Below are positions 25,795 through 41,375 of a stretch of 64,000 bases of DNA, in pieces. Made by a program: the position numbers and the translations under genes. The stretch comes from Methylobacterium sp. NEAU K (lineage in GTDB: Bacteria; Pseudomonadota; Alphaproteobacteria; Rhizobiales; Beijerinckiaceae): assembly GCF_030700285.1 (NCBI RefSeq), contig NZ_JAUYZJ010000011.1, positions 100,853 to 164,852 on the forward strand, in the 5' to 3' direction. Position 1 is the first letter of the stretch. Each line of letters opens with the position of its first letter. The notes beneath the pieces were generated by a model. It was not told the DNA's origin, did not search any database, and worked only from the letters and a program-made list of their open reading frames with translations.

Positions 25795-26132
25795 GGCAGG
25801 TGATAACCAAGAAAATTTTGTTGCCTTCTCAAGGCGAACTGACACATACGGGGTGCAAGCGGCACCAACCCGCTAGGTTAACGGGCTCCCGGGGGGAAGC
25901 CGTAACGTCAACGCGAAGCGCCGGGACGCTTCAGCCGGTATGATGGGGGTCCGTCTCGCCCTACCACCTGTCCACCTCCCGCCTTCCGCTCCCTTTTCTC
26001 AAGCCAGAGTCTGACGGGTTCAGGGAAGAGGCGCTCGGCGCCAAGGCCAAACTCCCTGGAGCCGACGCGAGCGACAGCGACGCGCTTCGGGATGCCGGCG
26101 ATCTGGCGAGCCCGTCTCGGCCGCGCGCGCCG
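25795..26132. other. Gap between gloB and the TetR gene
   Basis: 338 bases with no complete gene. The reading frame of the TetR gene stays open back to a TGA at 25941 but has no ATG, so the true start of that gene could be somewhat upstream of 26133. A small AT-rich patch (AAGAAAATTTTGTTGCC, from 25810) lies just after gloB. GAAGCG/CGCTTC form a short hairpin near 25916-25933. No T-run follows it. Confidence 0.4.
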
Positions 26133-26720
26133 GTGGCAGCCGACGTGCGTCTGCTGGGGATCGCCACGGAGCATCTCTCCCGCCTCGGGCCCAAGCGCGT
26201 GACGGTGGTCGCCGTCGCGGCGGAAGCCGGCATGACGCACGCCAACGTCTATCGCTATTTCCCGTCCAAGGATGCGCTCCTCGACGCGGTGGCGGGGCGC
26301 TGGCTGCGCGAGGTCGAGGCGCGGCTCGCCGGCATCGCCGACGCGCCCGATCCCGCCGACGACAAGATCGAGCGCCTGCTCACCGCCCTGGCGACGGTGC
26401 AGCGCGACGCCCTGGTCGACGAGCCGAACCTGTTCGCTGTCCATCTCGACGCCACGGTCTCCGCCCGGCCGATCGCCCGGCGGCACCGCGTGCGGCTGCG
26501 CAGCCTCGTCGAGCGCGTGGTAGAGGAAGGCATCACCTCCGGCATCTTCTCGGCCCGGGACCGGGAACGGGCGATCGCCTACATCTTCGACGCGAGCTAC
26601 CGGTTCACGCATCCGCTGGCGATCCAGCACGATGCGGAGGTTCCGCGCGACTTGATCGAGGCCCGGTTCGGCGCCGTCATCCACGCGATCCAGCGGGTCC
26701 TACGCTCCGGCATCCTCTGA
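26133..26720 (+). CDS. TetR-family transcriptional regulator
   Basis: 195 aa from the GTG at 26133. The DNA-binding domain is near the N-terminus: VTVVAVAAEAGMTHANVYRY with FPSKDALLDAV is the classical TetR HTH. The C-terminal ligand domain is of the TetR_C type and has no obvious effector clue. No ATG is available in this frame, so the start is uncertain and may be upstream; the HTH needs about 15 residues before it, which GTG 26133 supplies. The gene stands alone before mdh and ends in a clear terminator. Confidence 0.88.
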   Translation: MAADVRLLGIATEHLSRLGPKRVTVVAVAAEAGMTHANVYRYFPSKDALLDAVAGRWLREVEARLAGIADAPDPADDKIERLLTALATVQRDALVDEPNLFAVHLDATVSARPIARRHRVRLRSLVERVVEEGITSGIFSARDRERAIAYIFDASYRFTHPLAIQHDAEVPRDLIEARFGAVIHAIQRVLRSGIL

Positions 26721-26765
26721 GGCCGGGCGACCGCGCGTATCATTGGCCGGCACAGCATCGTCGAG

Positions 26766-26790
26766 GCCCGGACATCGCGTCCGGGCTTTT
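26766..26790 (+). terminator. Rho-independent terminator after the TetR gene
   Basis: GCCCGGAC (26766-26773) and GTCCGGGC (26779-26786) form a perfect 8-bp stem with a 5-base loop, followed by TTTT. It lies 46 bases after the TetR stop and insulates the TCA operon downstream. Confidence 0.8.
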
Positions 26791-28111
<1,321 letters not shown>

Positions 28112-28183
28112 GGCCATTCGGAGCCGGGCGCGCCAGTCCCGGTTCGCCCGCCCGAAGCCATCCGTTCGTCCGACGAGGTCCCG

Positions 28184-29380
28184 ATGAACATCCATGAATA
28201 CCAGGCCAAGGCCGTGCTGAAGGAGTTCGGCCTGCCGGTCTCCCGCGGCGTGGCGATCTTCGACGCCTCGGAGGCCGAGGCCGCCGCCAGGGAACTCGGC
28301 GGCCCGGTCTGGGTCGTGAAGAGCCAGATCCACGCGGGAGGCCGCGGCAAGGGCACCTTCAAGGGCGCCCCGGCCGGCGCCAAGGGCGGCGTGCGCGTCA
28401 CCAAGTCGATCGACGAGGTCAAGCAATACGCCGGCGAGATGCTCGGCCAGACGCTCGTGACGATCCAGACCGGGCCGGCCGGCAAGCAGGTCAACCGGCT
28501 CTACATCGAGGAAGGCGCGCAGATCGCCGAGGAATTCTACCTCTCGATGCTGGTCGACCGCGTCACCGGCGGCGTCGCGTTCGTGGTCTCCACCGAAGGG
28601 GGCATGGACATCGAGGCGGTGGCCCACGACACCCCCGAGAAGATCCACACCATCCCGGTCGACCCCGCCACGGGCGTCATGCCCCACCACGGCCGCGCGG
28701 TCGCCAAGGCGCTGGGGCTCACCGGGGCCCAGGCCAAGGAAGCGGCCTCGCTCACCGAGAAGCTCTACGCGGCGTTCGTGGCCAAGGACATGAGCTTGCT
28801 GGAGATCAACCCGCTGGTGCTCACCGCGGACGGGCACCTCAAGTGCCTCGACGCCAAGATGGCCTTCGACTCGAACGCGCTCTACCGGCACCCGGAGGTG
28901 CTGGCCCTGCGCGACGAGACCGAGGAGGACGCCAAGGAGATCGAGGCGTCGAAATACGACCTCGCCTACATCGCGCTGGAAGGCACGATCGGCTGCATGG
29001 TCAACGGCGCCGGCCTCGCCATGGCGACGCTCGACATCATCAAGCTCTACGGCGAGAGCCCGGCCAACTTCCTCGACGTCGGCGGCGGCGCCTCCGAGGA
29101 GAAGGTCACGGCGGCGTTCAAGATCATCACCGCCGACCCCAACGTGAAGGGGATCCTCGTCAACATCTTCGGCGGGATCATGAAGTGCGACGTCATCGCC
29201 CGCGGCGTCATCGCGGCCGTCAAGGCGGTGGGCCTGCAGGTGCCGCTGGTGGTGCGGCTCGAAGGCACGAACGTCGAAGAGGGCAAGGACATCATCCGGG
29301 GCTCCGGCCTCAACGTGATCCCGGCGGACGACCTCGACGACGCCGCCCAGAAGATCGTCGCCGCCGTGAAGGGAGCCTGA
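28184..29380 (+). CDS. sucC: Succinyl-CoA synthetase, ADP-forming, beta subunit
   Basis: ATP-grasp subunit that holds nucleotide and succinate sites, 398 aa. It starts [19 protein letters not shown] as usual; [14 protein letters not shown] is the nucleotide-binding loop, and [15 protein letters not shown] with [12 protein letters not shown] lie in the C-terminal ligase domain. It follows mdh by 72 bp and the sucD ATG by 2 bp after its stop, so sucC and sucD are translationally coupled. Catalyses substrate-level phosphorylation in the TCA cycle. Confidence 0.98.
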   Translation: MNIHEYQAKAVLKEFGLPVSRGVAIFDASEAEAAARELGGPVWVVKSQIHAGGRGKGTFKGAPAGAKGGVRVTKSIDEVKQYAGEMLGQTLVTIQTGPAGKQVNRLYIEEGAQIAEEFYLSMLVDRVTGGVAFVVSTEGGMDIEAVAHDTPEKIHTIPVDPATGVMPHHGRAVAKALGLTGAQAKEAASLTEKLYAAFVAKDMSLLEINPLVLTADGHLKCLDAKMAFDSNALYRHPEVLALRDETEEDAKEIEASKYDLAYIALEGTIGCMVNGAGLAMATLDIIKLYGESPANFLDVGGGASEEKVTAAFKIITADPNVKGILVNIFGGIMKCDVIARGVIAAVKAVGLQVPLVVRLEGTNVEEGKDIIRGSGLNVIPADDLDDAAQKIVAAVKGA

Positions 29381-29382
29381 TC

Positions 29383-30267
29383 ATGTCGGTGATGATCGAC
29401 GCGAACACCAAGGTCATCTGCCAGGGCTTCACCGGCAAGAACGGGACCTTCCACTCCGAGCAGGCCATCGCGTACGGCACAAAGATGGTCGGCGGGACGA
29501 GCCCCGGTAAGGGCGGCTCGAGCCATCTCGGCCTGCCGGTCTTCGACACGGTGGCGGAGGCCCGCGAGGCCACCGGCGCCGACGCCTCGGTCGTCTACGT
29601 GCCGCCGCCCGGCGCCGCCGACGCGATCTGCGAGGCGATTGCCGCCGAGATCCCGCTGATCGTGTGCATCACCGAGGGCATCCCGGTGCTCGACATGGTC
29701 AAGGTGAAGCGGGCGCTCACGGGCTCGAAGTCCCGGCTCGTCGGGCCGAACTGTCCCGGCATCGTCACGGCGGGCGAGTCGAAGATCGGGATCATGCCGG
29801 CCAACATCTTCCGGCAGGGCTCGGTCGGCATCGTCTCGCGCTCGGGCACGCTGACCTACGAGGCGGTGTTCCAGACCTCGAATGCCGGCCTGGGCCAGAC
29901 CACCGCGGTGGGTATCGGCGGCGACCCTGTGAAGGGCACCGAGTTCATCGACGTGCTGGAGCTGTTCCTGGCCGATCCGAAGACCGAGTCGATCGTGATG
30001 ATCGGCGAGATCGGCGGCTCGGCCGAGGAGGAGGCCGCGCAGTTCCTGCGCGACGAGGCCAAGCGCGGGCGCCGGAAGCCGATGGTCGGCTTCATCGCCG
30101 GCCGCACGGCACCTCCGGGCCGCCGCATGGGCCATGCCGGCGCGATCATCTCGGGCGGCAAGGGCGGCGCCGAGGACAAGATCGCCGCCATGGAGGCGGC
30201 GGGCATCCGCGTCTCGCCGTCGCCGGCCCGGCTCGGCTCGACCCTGGTCGAGGTCCTGAAGGGTTGA
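29383..30267 (+). CDS. sucD: Succinyl-CoA synthetase, alpha subunit
   Basis: 294 aa, carries the CoA site and the phosphohistidine. [15 protein letters not shown] is the CoA-binding N-terminus and [16 protein letters not shown] contains the histidine that is phosphorylated. The start ATG lies two bases after the sucC stop, inside GGGAGCCTGATCATG, where GGGAG serves as ribosome site. Forms the enzyme with SucC. A pair of hairpins follows before sucA. Confidence 0.98.
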   Translation: MSVMIDANTKVICQGFTGKNGTFHSEQAIAYGTKMVGGTSPGKGGSSHLGLPVFDTVAEAREATGADASVVYVPPPGAADAICEAIAAEIPLIVCITEGIPVLDMVKVKRALTGSKSRLVGPNCPGIVTAGESKIGIMPANIFRQGSVGIVSRSGTLTYEAVFQTSNAGLGQTTAVGIGGDPVKGTEFIDVLELFLADPKTESIVMIGEIGGSAEEEAAQFLRDEAKRGRRKPMVGFIAGRTAPPGRRMGHAGAIISGGKGGAEDKIAAMEAAGIRVSPSPARLGSTLVEVLKG

Positions 30268-30279
30268 GGCCGCGCGCCT

Positions 30280-30308
30280 GCGTTGCGGCCATCGCAGGGC
30301 CGCAACGC
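30280..30308 (+). other. Strong hairpin just after sucD
   Basis: GCGTTGCGGCC (30280-30290) and GGCCGCAACGC (30298-30308) form a perfect 11-bp stem with a 7-base loop, 12 bases after the sucD stop. No T-run follows, so it is more likely an mRNA 3'-stabilising or processing hairpin than a terminator. Confidence 0.6.
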
Positions 30309-30316
30309 CCATATCG

Positions 30317-30345
30317 ACGGGGCGGGGCGGTCTCTCGCCCCGTTT
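30317..30345 (+). terminator. Possible weak terminator between sucD and sucA
   Basis: ACGGGGCG (30317-30324) pairs with CGCCCCGT (30336-30343), followed by only TTTC-type T residues. Together with the stem at 30280-30308 it may attenuate read-through from mdh-sucCD into sucAB-lpdA, giving the two halves different levels. Confidence 0.4.
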
Positions 30346-30525
30346 CACTTCACGCATCGTCCCCGACAGGGGCTGCCGGCTCCCGGCACAGGACCATGCG
30401 GACCAAGAACCGAGCGCATCGTCCCGGATCCGACATCCGGCCACATGCGCGAGAGGGCGATCCGCCCCGCGAACGGGTCGCCGGAAGGGCAGGGCAGCCT
30501 GCCCGCGCGACAGGATGAACGGACC

Positions 30526-33516
<2,991 letters not shown>

Positions 33517-33608
33517 TTCCCCCATGATTCGGCGGCAGTCCGAGAGGGCCGCCGCTCCCGACTCCAGGCCGTCCGGCGCGGCCCAATCAATCCGGCAGAA
33601 CTGACCCC

Positions 33609-34928
33609 ATGGCTACCGACATCCTCGTACCGACGCTCGGCGAATCCGTGAGCGAGGCCACCATCGGCCGCTGGTTCAAGAAGCCCGGTGACACGGTCGC
33701 GGCCGACGAGCCGATCGTCGAACTGGAGACCGACAAGGTCACCCTGGAGGTCAACGCCCCGGCCGCAGGCGAGCTCGGCGAGATCCTGGTCAAGGACGGC
33801 GAGACGGTGGAGCCCGGCGCGCTGCTCGGCTCGATCGTCGAGGCCGGCGCGGGCGGCGCCAAGAAGGCGACCCCCAAGGAGGCTCCGAAGGCGGTCGCCG
33901 AGACCAAGGCCGACAGCCGCAGCGAGGCCCCGAAGCCGGCCTCTGCCCAGAAGGCCGAGGCTCCGGCGCGGGACTCCGCGGCGGGCTACGGCAACCACGG
34001 AGAGGCGGGGGCGGCCGGCTCCCAGCGCCCGACCGGGGACAACGGTCCGGCGGTGGCCAAGCTCGCCCGTGAATCCGGCGTCGATCCGGCGGCCCTCAAC
34101 GGCTCCGGCAAGGACGGCCGCGTCACCAAGGGCGACATGCTCGGCGCCATCGCCAAGGGACCGGCCCCGGCGTCGGCCAAGGAGGCCCGCCCGACCCTGC
34201 CCCGCGCCCCCTCGGCGCCGGACGATGCTGCGCGCGAGGAGCGCGTGCGCATGACGAAGCTGCGCCAGACCATCGCGCGCCGCCTCAAGGACGCGCAGGA
34301 CACGGCCGCGATGCTGACGACGTTCAACGACGTCGACATGTCGGCCGTGATGGCGATGCGCAGCCAGTACAAGGACATCTTCGAGAAGAAGCACGGCACG
34401 AAGCTCGGCTTCATGGGCTTCTTCACCAAGGCGGTGATCGGCGCCCTCAAGGACGTGCCGGCGGTCAATGCCGAGATCGACGGGCAGGACCTCGTCTACA
34501 AGAACTACTACCACATCGGCATCGCGGTCGGCACCGATAAGGGCTTGGTCGTGCCGGTGGTGCGCGATGCCGACGACCTCTCGATCGCGGGCATCGAGAA
34601 GACCATCGCCGGCTTCGGCAAGAAGGCCCGCGACGGCAAGCTGTCCATCGAGGACATGCAGGGCGGCACCTTCACGATCACCAACGGCGGCATCTACGGC
34701 TCGCTGATGTCGACGCCGATCCTCAACGCGCCGCAATCGGGCATCCTCGGCATGCACCGGATCGAGGAGCGCCCGGTGGTGCGGGCCGGCAAGATCGAGG
34801 CACGCCCGATGATGTATCTCGCGCTGTCGTACGACCATCGCATCGTCGACGGTAAGGAAGCCGTGACCTTCCTGGTGCGGGTGAAGGAGGCGCTGGAAGA
34901 TCCGGCGCGGCTCGTTCTGGACCTCTGA
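33609..34928 (+). CDS. sucB: Dihydrolipoamide succinyltransferase (E2 of 2-oxoglutarate dehydrogenase)
   Basis: 439 aa core of the 2-oxoglutarate dehydrogenase complex. A single lipoyl domain spans residues ~1-78 with the lipoylated lysine in ETDKVTLEV. An Ala/Pro/Lys/Glu linker follows, then an E3-binding domain ([20 protein letters not shown], ~140-175), and the catalytic domain with [12 protein letters not shown] near the C-terminus. 92 bp after sucA and 7 bp before the SDR gene. Cytoplasmic. Confidence 0.97.
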   Translation: MATDILVPTLGESVSEATIGRWFKKPGDTVAADEPIVELETDKVTLEVNAPAAGELGEILVKDGETVEPGALLGSIVEAGAGGAKKATPKEAPKAVAETKADSRSEAPKPASAQKAEAPARDSAAGYGNHGEAGAAGSQRPTGDNGPAVAKLARESGVDPAALNGSGKDGRVTKGDMLGAIAKGPAPASAKEARPTLPRAPSAPDDAAREERVRMTKLRQTIARRLKDAQDTAAMLTTFNDVDMSAVMAMRSQYKDIFEKKHGTKLGFMGFFTKAVIGALKDVPAVNAEIDGQDLVYKNYYHIGIAVGTDKGLVVPVVRDADDLSIAGIEKTIAGFGKKARDGKLSIEDMQGGTFTITNGGIYGSLMSTPILNAPQSGILGMHRIEERPVVRAGKIEARPMMYLALSYDHRIVDGKEAVTFLVRVKEALEDPARLVLDL

Positions 34929-34935
34929 GGCCGCG

Positions 34936-35691
34936 ATGTCGGGCACTGACAGCAAAGTCGCCATCGTCACCGGCGGCAGCCGCGGCATCGGCCGGGCGGT
35001 GTCGCTGCTCCTGGCGGAGCGCGGCTACGCGGTCTGCCTGAGCTACGTGTCGGACGGCGCCGCGGCGCAGGCCGTGGTGGATGCGATCACCGCGACGGGC
35101 GGCCAGGCGCTCGCCGTGCGCAGCGACGTCGCCAGCGAGGCCGACGTGATCGCCTTGTTCGAGGCCGCCGACCGGCTCGGACCGCTCGCCGCGCTCGTCA
35201 ACAACGCCGGCGTCGTGGACGTGAAGTCCGACGTGGCCGACATGAGCGCGGCCCGGCTCCAGCGGATGATGAACACAAACGTGGTCGGCAGCTTCCTGTG
35301 CGCCCGCGAGGCGGTGCGGCGCATGTCGACCAAGCGCGGCGGCGCCGGCGGCGCCATCGTCAACCTGTCCTCGGTGGCGGCGCGTCTCGGCGGCCCCGGC
35401 CAGTTCGTCGACTACGCGGCCTCGAAGGGGGCGATCGACAGCCTGACCATCGGCCTCGCCCGCGAGGTGGCCGGGGAGGGCATCCGCGTCAACGCGGTGG
35501 CGCCCGGCATCATCGCCACCGAGATCCACGCAAGCGGCGGCGAGCCGGACCGGGTGGCGCGTCTCGGGCCTGGCGTCCCGATGGGCCGCGCCGGCACCGC
35601 CGAGGAGGTGGCCGCGCCGATCGTGTGGCTGCTCTCGGACGAGGCTTCCTACACCACGGGCGCCATCCTCGACATCGGCGGCGGCCGCTGA
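34936..35691 (+). CDS. SDR-family oxidoreductase inserted between sucB and lpdA
   Basis: 251 aa classical [22 protein letters not shown] near residue 13, VNNAGVVD, and the catalytic [11 protein letters not shown]. The sequence is of the FabG-like/YgfF type ([16 protein letters not shown]) and ends DIGGGR. Its ATG is 7 bp after the sucB stop and it precedes lpdA by 67 bp, so it is almost certainly cotranscribed with the 2-oxoglutarate dehydrogenase genes. The substrate is unknown; nothing in the sequence links it biochemically to the complex. Confidence 0.92.
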   Translation: MSGTDSKVAIVTGGSRGIGRAVSLLLAERGYAVCLSYVSDGAAAQAVVDAITATGGQALAVRSDVASEADVIALFEAADRLGPLAALVNNAGVVDVKSDVADMSAARLQRMMNTNVVGSFLCAREAVRRMSTKRGGAGGAIVNLSSVAARLGGPGQFVDYAASKGAIDSLTIGLAREVAGEGIRVNAVAPGIIATEIHASGGEPDRVARLGPGVPMGRAGTAEEVAAPIVWLLSDEASYTTGAILDIGGGR

Positions 35692-35758
35692 GCCCAGCTC
35701 GACACCACCTCCTCTGCTGCCCATCCCAAGCGGCACGACCGACCGGAAGCGAACGCCC

Positions 35759-37159
<1,401 letters not shown>

Positions 37160-37196
37160 TCGGCCGAAGGCCCGGCAGACTGGCCCTGGCGCGCGA

Positions 37197-38054
37197 TCAG
37201 GCGATCTTACGCCGGGCGTTCGGCAGGTCCGCGATCCGCAGGAGCGCGCTCGGCGCCGGCGGGGCCGTCAGCGCGTTCAGGAGATACGGCCGGCGCAGCC
37301 CCAGAGCGTTGTGGAGCGCGAGGTCGATGTCGCGGGCGTAGAACGGCATCCGCAGCACCGCGTCGACGCCGAAGTAGCGCCCGGCCTGGGCGACCGGCTC
37401 CAGCTCGGAGGTGGTCAGCAGGGTGATCCGGGTCGCAAGGCCGAGCGGCTGGATCTGGCAGGCGAGTTCCATCCCGTCGATGCCGCCGAGCTTCACGTCG
37501 ATGAAGGCGAAGTCGTATGCGCCGAGCTTGAGCTGCTTCAGGGCGTGGCGGCCGCAATCGGTTTCCTCGAGTTCGATGGCGAAGCCGCTGCGCGCCACCA
37601 CCCGGCTGATCGCCGAGCGTCCGGCCGCCGACGAGCAGGCAAGCAGCGCCCGCGTCGGCGCGCGACGGCGGGCATCGGCGTGCAGGAGTTGCTCGATATG
37701 GGCCGGGTCCAGGGGCGTCTTCAGCACCTCGTAGGCGCCGAGGCTCTGGGCGATCTCCTGCCAATGTGCCAGCACGCGGCTGGCGACCAGCACCAGGCAG
37801 GGCGGCTCCGCGCCCGCCCGGCGCGCCACAGCGACGGCCTCGGGGCCGCTCAGATCATCGAGCTGGAGGCCCACGAAGGCGAGGGTAGGGCGCTGCCGGA
37901 GCAGGATGTCGCAGAGGGCTTGGCCGGAGGTCGCCTCGTCGATCACCGCCCGGGAATCGAAGCGCCGGACGATCGCCCCGAGAGAGGCGCGGCGGCCTGC
38001 ATCGCAGTCGGCGATCACGACACGCGCGGGCGACCTCCCGTCCTCGATCTGCAT
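37197..38054 (-). CDS. Double receiver-domain protein with degenerate phosphorylation sites
   Basis: 285 aa made of two response-regulator receiver-like domains and no output domain. The first (residues ~11-125) keeps acidic residues D16/D18 and the K112 of LKTP but has Gly62 where the phospho-acceptor Asp is expected (FVGLQL). The second (~134-250) keeps Asp186 (FIDVKL) but lacks the acidic pair and has Met in place of the conserved Lys (LRMPF). Neither site is complete. About 30 residues of tail follow. It converges on lpdA and is upstream-facing to nothing obvious; xerC is transcribed towards it. Role unknown, possibly a protein-interaction module or phosphate sink. Confidence 0.8.
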   Translation of the reverse strand: MQIEDGRSPARVVIADCDAGRRASLGAIVRRFDSRAVIDEATSGQALCDILLRQRPTLAFVGLQLDDLSGPEAVAVARRAGAEPPCLVLVASRVLAHWQEIAQSLGAYEVLKTPLDPAHIEQLLHADARRRAPTRALLACSSAAGRSAISRVVARSGFAIELEETDCGRHALKQLKLGAYDFAFIDVKLGGIDGMELACQIQPLGLATRITLLTTSELEPVAQAGRYFGVDAVLRMPFYARDIDLALHNALGLRRPYLLNALTAPPAPSALLRIADLPNARRKIA

Positions 38055-38206
38055 GGCATCCGTCCAAACCGACCCGTCCCGATTGCGTATGATGGGCGAG
38101 GATGATGACGAAGTCCTTAAAAGCCGGCCAGTTTTGCGGCGCTTGAGTTATTCGGCCCATTTGAAGTTGCGCGAATAAAGCTTGCAAAAGGCTCGGCCCC
38201 TCCAGA

Positions 38207-39175
38207 TCAGCGTCCGGCTCTTGGATGAGCGGCCGCGTAGGCGCTCATGAGCCGGGCGGCGTCGACCTGGGTGTAGAGCTGCGTCGTCGACAGGGAGGCG
38301 TGGCCGAGCAACTCCTGGATCGCCCGCAGCTCCCCCTGGCGGGCCAGCAGATGCGTGGCGAAGGAGTGGCGCAGGGCATGCGGCGTCGCGCTATCGGGCA
38401 GGCCGAGGGCGCCGCGGGCCCGGGCGACGGTGTACTGGATGATGCGCGGCGAGAGCGGGCCGCCGCGGGCACCCACGAACAGGGGGCCCTCCGGCGGCAG
38501 CGGCAGCGGGCAGGCGGCGAGGTAATCGGCCACGGCCTGGGCCACCACGGGCAGGATCGGCACCATGCGCTGCTTGCCGCCCTTGCCGAGCACGGTGACC
38601 TGATCGCTGCCGGGAAGCGGGGCATCGCGTCGCATGAGGCCCAGGGCCTCGGAGATGCGCAGGCCGGCCCCGTAGAGCAGGGCCAGCACCGCGGCGTCCC
38701 GGGCGAGAATCCAGGGCTCGCGCTCCTCGCCCGCGCGGAGGCCCGTGTCGGTGAGCGCCACCGCGGCGGCGACCGGCAGCGGCCGGGGCAGGCGCCGCGG
38801 GACCTTCGGCGAGCGCACGCCGCCCAGCGCCGAGACGCTGCCGAAGCCTTCGCGCTCCAGGAAGCGCGCGAACGAGCGCAGGCCCGCGAGCATGCGCATC
38901 AGCGAGCGCCCGGAGACCTCGTCGGCCCGGCGGGCGGCCATGAAGGCACGGATGTCGCGCACCTTCAGCGCCACCAGCATCGGGATGGTCGGGGTGCCGT
39001 GCCGCGACGCGAGGTGGACGAGAAACTGGCGCAGGTCGCGCCCGTAGGCCTCGACGGTGTTCGGCGCCATCCGGCGCTCGCGCGCCAGCCCGTCGGCCCA
39101 GGCACGCACCGCCTCGCGCAGATGCGCGTCGCCCGGAAGCAGAACCAGATGGTCGGCCGTCTCGCGCGCGCTCAT
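38207..39175 (-). CDS. xerC: Tyrosine recombinase XerC
   Basis: 322 aa site-specific recombinase that resolves chromosome dimers at dif with XerD. The N-terminal SAM-like core-binding domain includes NTVEAYGRDLRQFLVHLASR. Catalytic residues of the C-terminal domain are Arg in GAGLRISEALGL, Lys in VLGKGGKQR, HALRHSFATHLL, LGHASLSTTQLYTQ with His and the nucleophile Tyr. ATG at 39175 (MSARETADHL) gives normal length. It follows the HWE kinase gene on the same strand by 147 bp. No mobile element borders are seen, so this is the housekeeping enzyme. Confidence 0.93.
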   Translation of the reverse strand: MSARETADHLVLLPGDAHLREAVRAWADGLARERRMAPNTVEAYGRDLRQFLVHLASRHGTPTIPMLVALKVRDIRAFMAARRADEVSGRSLMRMLAGLRSFARFLEREGFGSVSALGGVRSPKVPRRLPRPLPVAAAVALTDTGLRAGEEREPWILARDAAVLALLYGAGLRISEALGLMRRDAPLPGSDQVTVLGKGGKQRMVPILPVVAQAVADYLAACPLPLPPEGPLFVGARGGPLSPRIIQYTVARARGALGLPDSATPHALRHSFATHLLARQGELRAIQELLGHASLSTTQLYTQVDAARLMSAYAAAHPRAGR

Positions 39176-39322
39176 GGCCTCAATCGATCGGATTCTCCTT
39201 GCCGCAGGATTAACGCGTGGGCGCCGGCATTCCCGGCCGAGTCGACTCCGGACCGGGCGCAGCACCTCGGGCGCCCCTTATGCCCGGATTCCCGCGCCCG
39301 CCATCACCGCGAAGGCCGCCCC

Positions 39323-40861
39323 TCAGGTCGAGACGCCGTCCTTGCCCTGGAAGCCGGTGAGCGGTGCGGTGAGCTCGCAATGCAGCCCGGTCTGCCGGTA
39401 ATCCAGGGCGACTTCCCCGGCGACGGTGCCGGCCAGGACACGCTCGATCAGGCGCGTGCCGAATCCCTTGCGCGTCGGCCGGAGCACCGGCGGGCCGCCG
39501 GACTCGCTCCAGGTCAGCCTGACCTGCGGCTCATCCTCGGCGGCTTCGATGCGCCAGGTGACGGTAACGTTCCCCATCTCGGCGGTGAGCGCCCCGTACT
39601 TCGCGGCGTTGGTCGCCAGCTCGTGGACCATCAGCGCCAGGGCGAGGGCCGCCTTCGGTCCGATATCGAGGGCCGGCCCTTCGATCCGGAGGCGGCCGGC
39701 GCGTGCATTGTCGTGGAGCGCCAGCGCGCCGCGGATCACCGCCTCCATGCCGGCCTGCTCGGCATTGCCCGCGAGCAGGATGTCATGCGCCTTGCCAAGC
39801 GCCAGAAGGCGCTGGATCAGGGCGTCGCGCGCCGACTCGATGTCGGCGGCGCCGCGCAGGGTCTGCGACGCGATCGCCTGGACCATGGCCAGGGTGTTCT
39901 TCAGCCGGTGGCTGAGTTCCTGGCTGAGCATCTCCCGATGCGCGTCGGCCTCGGCCCGCTGGGTCGCGTCGAGCATCACGCCGGTCACCCGGTTGGCCGA
40001 GCCATCAGGGGTGCGGACGATGATCGCCCGGTTGAGGATCGTGGCATAGGTGCCATCCGCCCGCCGGAAGCGGTACTCCGCGCTCCAGCGCATCTGCGCG
40101 CTCTCGACGGCGGCGAGGACGCTGCGGCGGACGCGCTCGCGATCCTCGGGGTGGATGTGCTCATACCACCAGACGGTGCTCGCCTCGATCTCGTCGGGCC
40201 GGTACCCGTAGAGCGTGCACAGCTCGTCGTCCCAATGGATCCGCCCGGTGTCCCGGTCCCAGTCCCAGATCAGGTCCGTGGTGGCCCGCGCCGAGAGGCG
40301 ATAGCGCTCCTCTGAGGTGGCGAGGGCATCGCGGACAAGTCGCTCGGCCGCCAGGGCCTTCTCGCGCTCCCGGATTGCCCGGCGCAGTTCCAACTGCGCC
40401 ATCACCTGACGCGCCAGCGCCCGCAGGGTAAAGGCCTGCTCGGGATACAGGCCGTCCGGTCGCGGCGCGGTGTCGATCACGCATAGGGTCCCGAACGGCA
40501 CGCCGTCCTCCGTCCGGAGCACCGCGCCGGCATAGAACCGGATGAACGGCGCCCCTGACACCAACGGGTTCTCGCGGGTGCGCGGATCGAGGGAGAGATC
40601 GGGGATGACCAGCAGCCCACCCTCGGCGGTCATCGCATGGGCGCAGACGGACTGGCTCAGCGGGGTCTCGACGTCCGGGAAGCCGATCCGGGCCTTGAAC
40701 CATTGCCGGTCGGCCGCGATCAGGCTCACGAGGCCCACCGGCACCGCGCAGACCTGCGTCGCCAGGGTGACGATGTCGTCGAAGGCCGGCTCCCTCGGCG
40801 TATCGAGGATGCCGTAACTGTGGAGGACCTGCAGGCGGGCGGTCTCGATCGGGTCTGACAT
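39323..40861 (-). CDS. GAF-PAS sensor histidine kinase of the HWE family
   Basis: 512 aa, no membrane segment, so cytoplasmic. A GAF domain spans residues ~20-165 ([20 protein letters not shown]), a PAS/PAC domain ~185-310 ([20 protein letters not shown]), then the HWE kinase: H-box [21 protein letters not shown]-box [14 protein letters not shown] and the WSE motif in [13 protein letters not shown] kinases are common in Rhizobiales; several feed the PhyR-NepR-EcfG general stress switch, others light or blue-light responses. No response regulator gene is adjacent. Start ATG 40861 ([10 protein letters not shown]). Confidence 0.92.
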   Translation of the reverse strand: MSDPIETARLQVLHSYGILDTPREPAFDDIVTLATQVCAVPVGLVSLIAADRQWFKARIGFPDVETPLSQSVCAHAMTAEGGLLVIPDLSLDPRTRENPLVSGAPFIRFYAGAVLRTEDGVPFGTLCVIDTAPRPDGLYPEQAFTLRALARQVMAQLELRRAIREREKALAAERLVRDALATSEERYRLSARATTDLIWDWDRDTGRIHWDDELCTLYGYRPDEIEASTVWWYEHIHPEDRERVRRSVLAAVESAQMRWSAEYRFRRADGTYATILNRAIIVRTPDGSANRVTGVMLDATQRAEADAHREMLSQELSHRLKNTLAMVQAIASQTLRGAADIESARDALIQRLLALGKAHDILLAGNAEQAGMEAVIRGALALHDNARAGRLRIEGPALDIGPKAALALALMVHELATNAAKYGALTAEMGNVTVTWRIEAAEDEPQVRLTWSESGGPPVLRPTRKGFGTRLIERVLAGTVAGEVALDYRQTGLHCELTAPLTGFQGKDGVST

Positions 40862-41048
40862 GGATGGGGCCGCGATGGATCGGTCGGCGGAGGCCGGAAA
40901 GCATCCGGAGGCGATCTCGATCGACCTTAGCCGATCTCGCCGGACTGGGCATCTTGCACGTCCGGTCATGCCGCCGGGCCGGCGGCGTGATCAACCGCAC
41001 TGTCCGCGGCAGCTCGCGCCGCGCGATGCCCCGTGCCAAGCTGGTCCG

Positions 41049-41369
41049 ATGACCCTCCTCGCGTATGCCGGTGCCGCCCTCGCCGAGATCGCCGGATGCT
41101 TCGCGTTCTGGGCCTGGCTCCGGCTCGGCCGGTCCGCATGGTGGACGCTGCCGGGAATCGCCTCCCTGGTGGCCTTCGCCGGCCTCCTGACCGTGGTGGA
41201 CAGCCCGGCGGCGGGGCGCGCCTTCGCGGCCTATGGCGGGATCTACGTCGCCGCGTCGGTCCTGTGGCTATGGTTCGCCGAGGGCCAGCGCCCCGACCGC
41301 TGGGACCTCGCCGGCAGCGCGGTCTGCCTCGCCGGCACGGCGATCATCCTGCTCGCCCGCCGGGGGTGA
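41049..41369 (+). CDS. YnfA/UPF0060-family small membrane protein
   Basis: 106 aa with four predicted helices. The family signatures are [37 protein letters not shown] and the terminal [20 protein letters not shown]. Related to small-multidrug-resistance-like proteins; function not established. ATG at 41049 gives the standard length. It is divergent from the HWE kinase gene and converges on the AhpD-like gene with only 6 bp between the stops. Confidence 0.93.
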   Translation: MTLLAYAGAALAEIAGCFAFWAWLRLGRSAWWTLPGIASLVAFAGLLTVVDSPAAGRAFAAYGGIYVAASVLWLWFAEGQRPDRWDLAGSAVCLAGTAIILLARRG

Positions 41370-41375
41370 GGCGGC

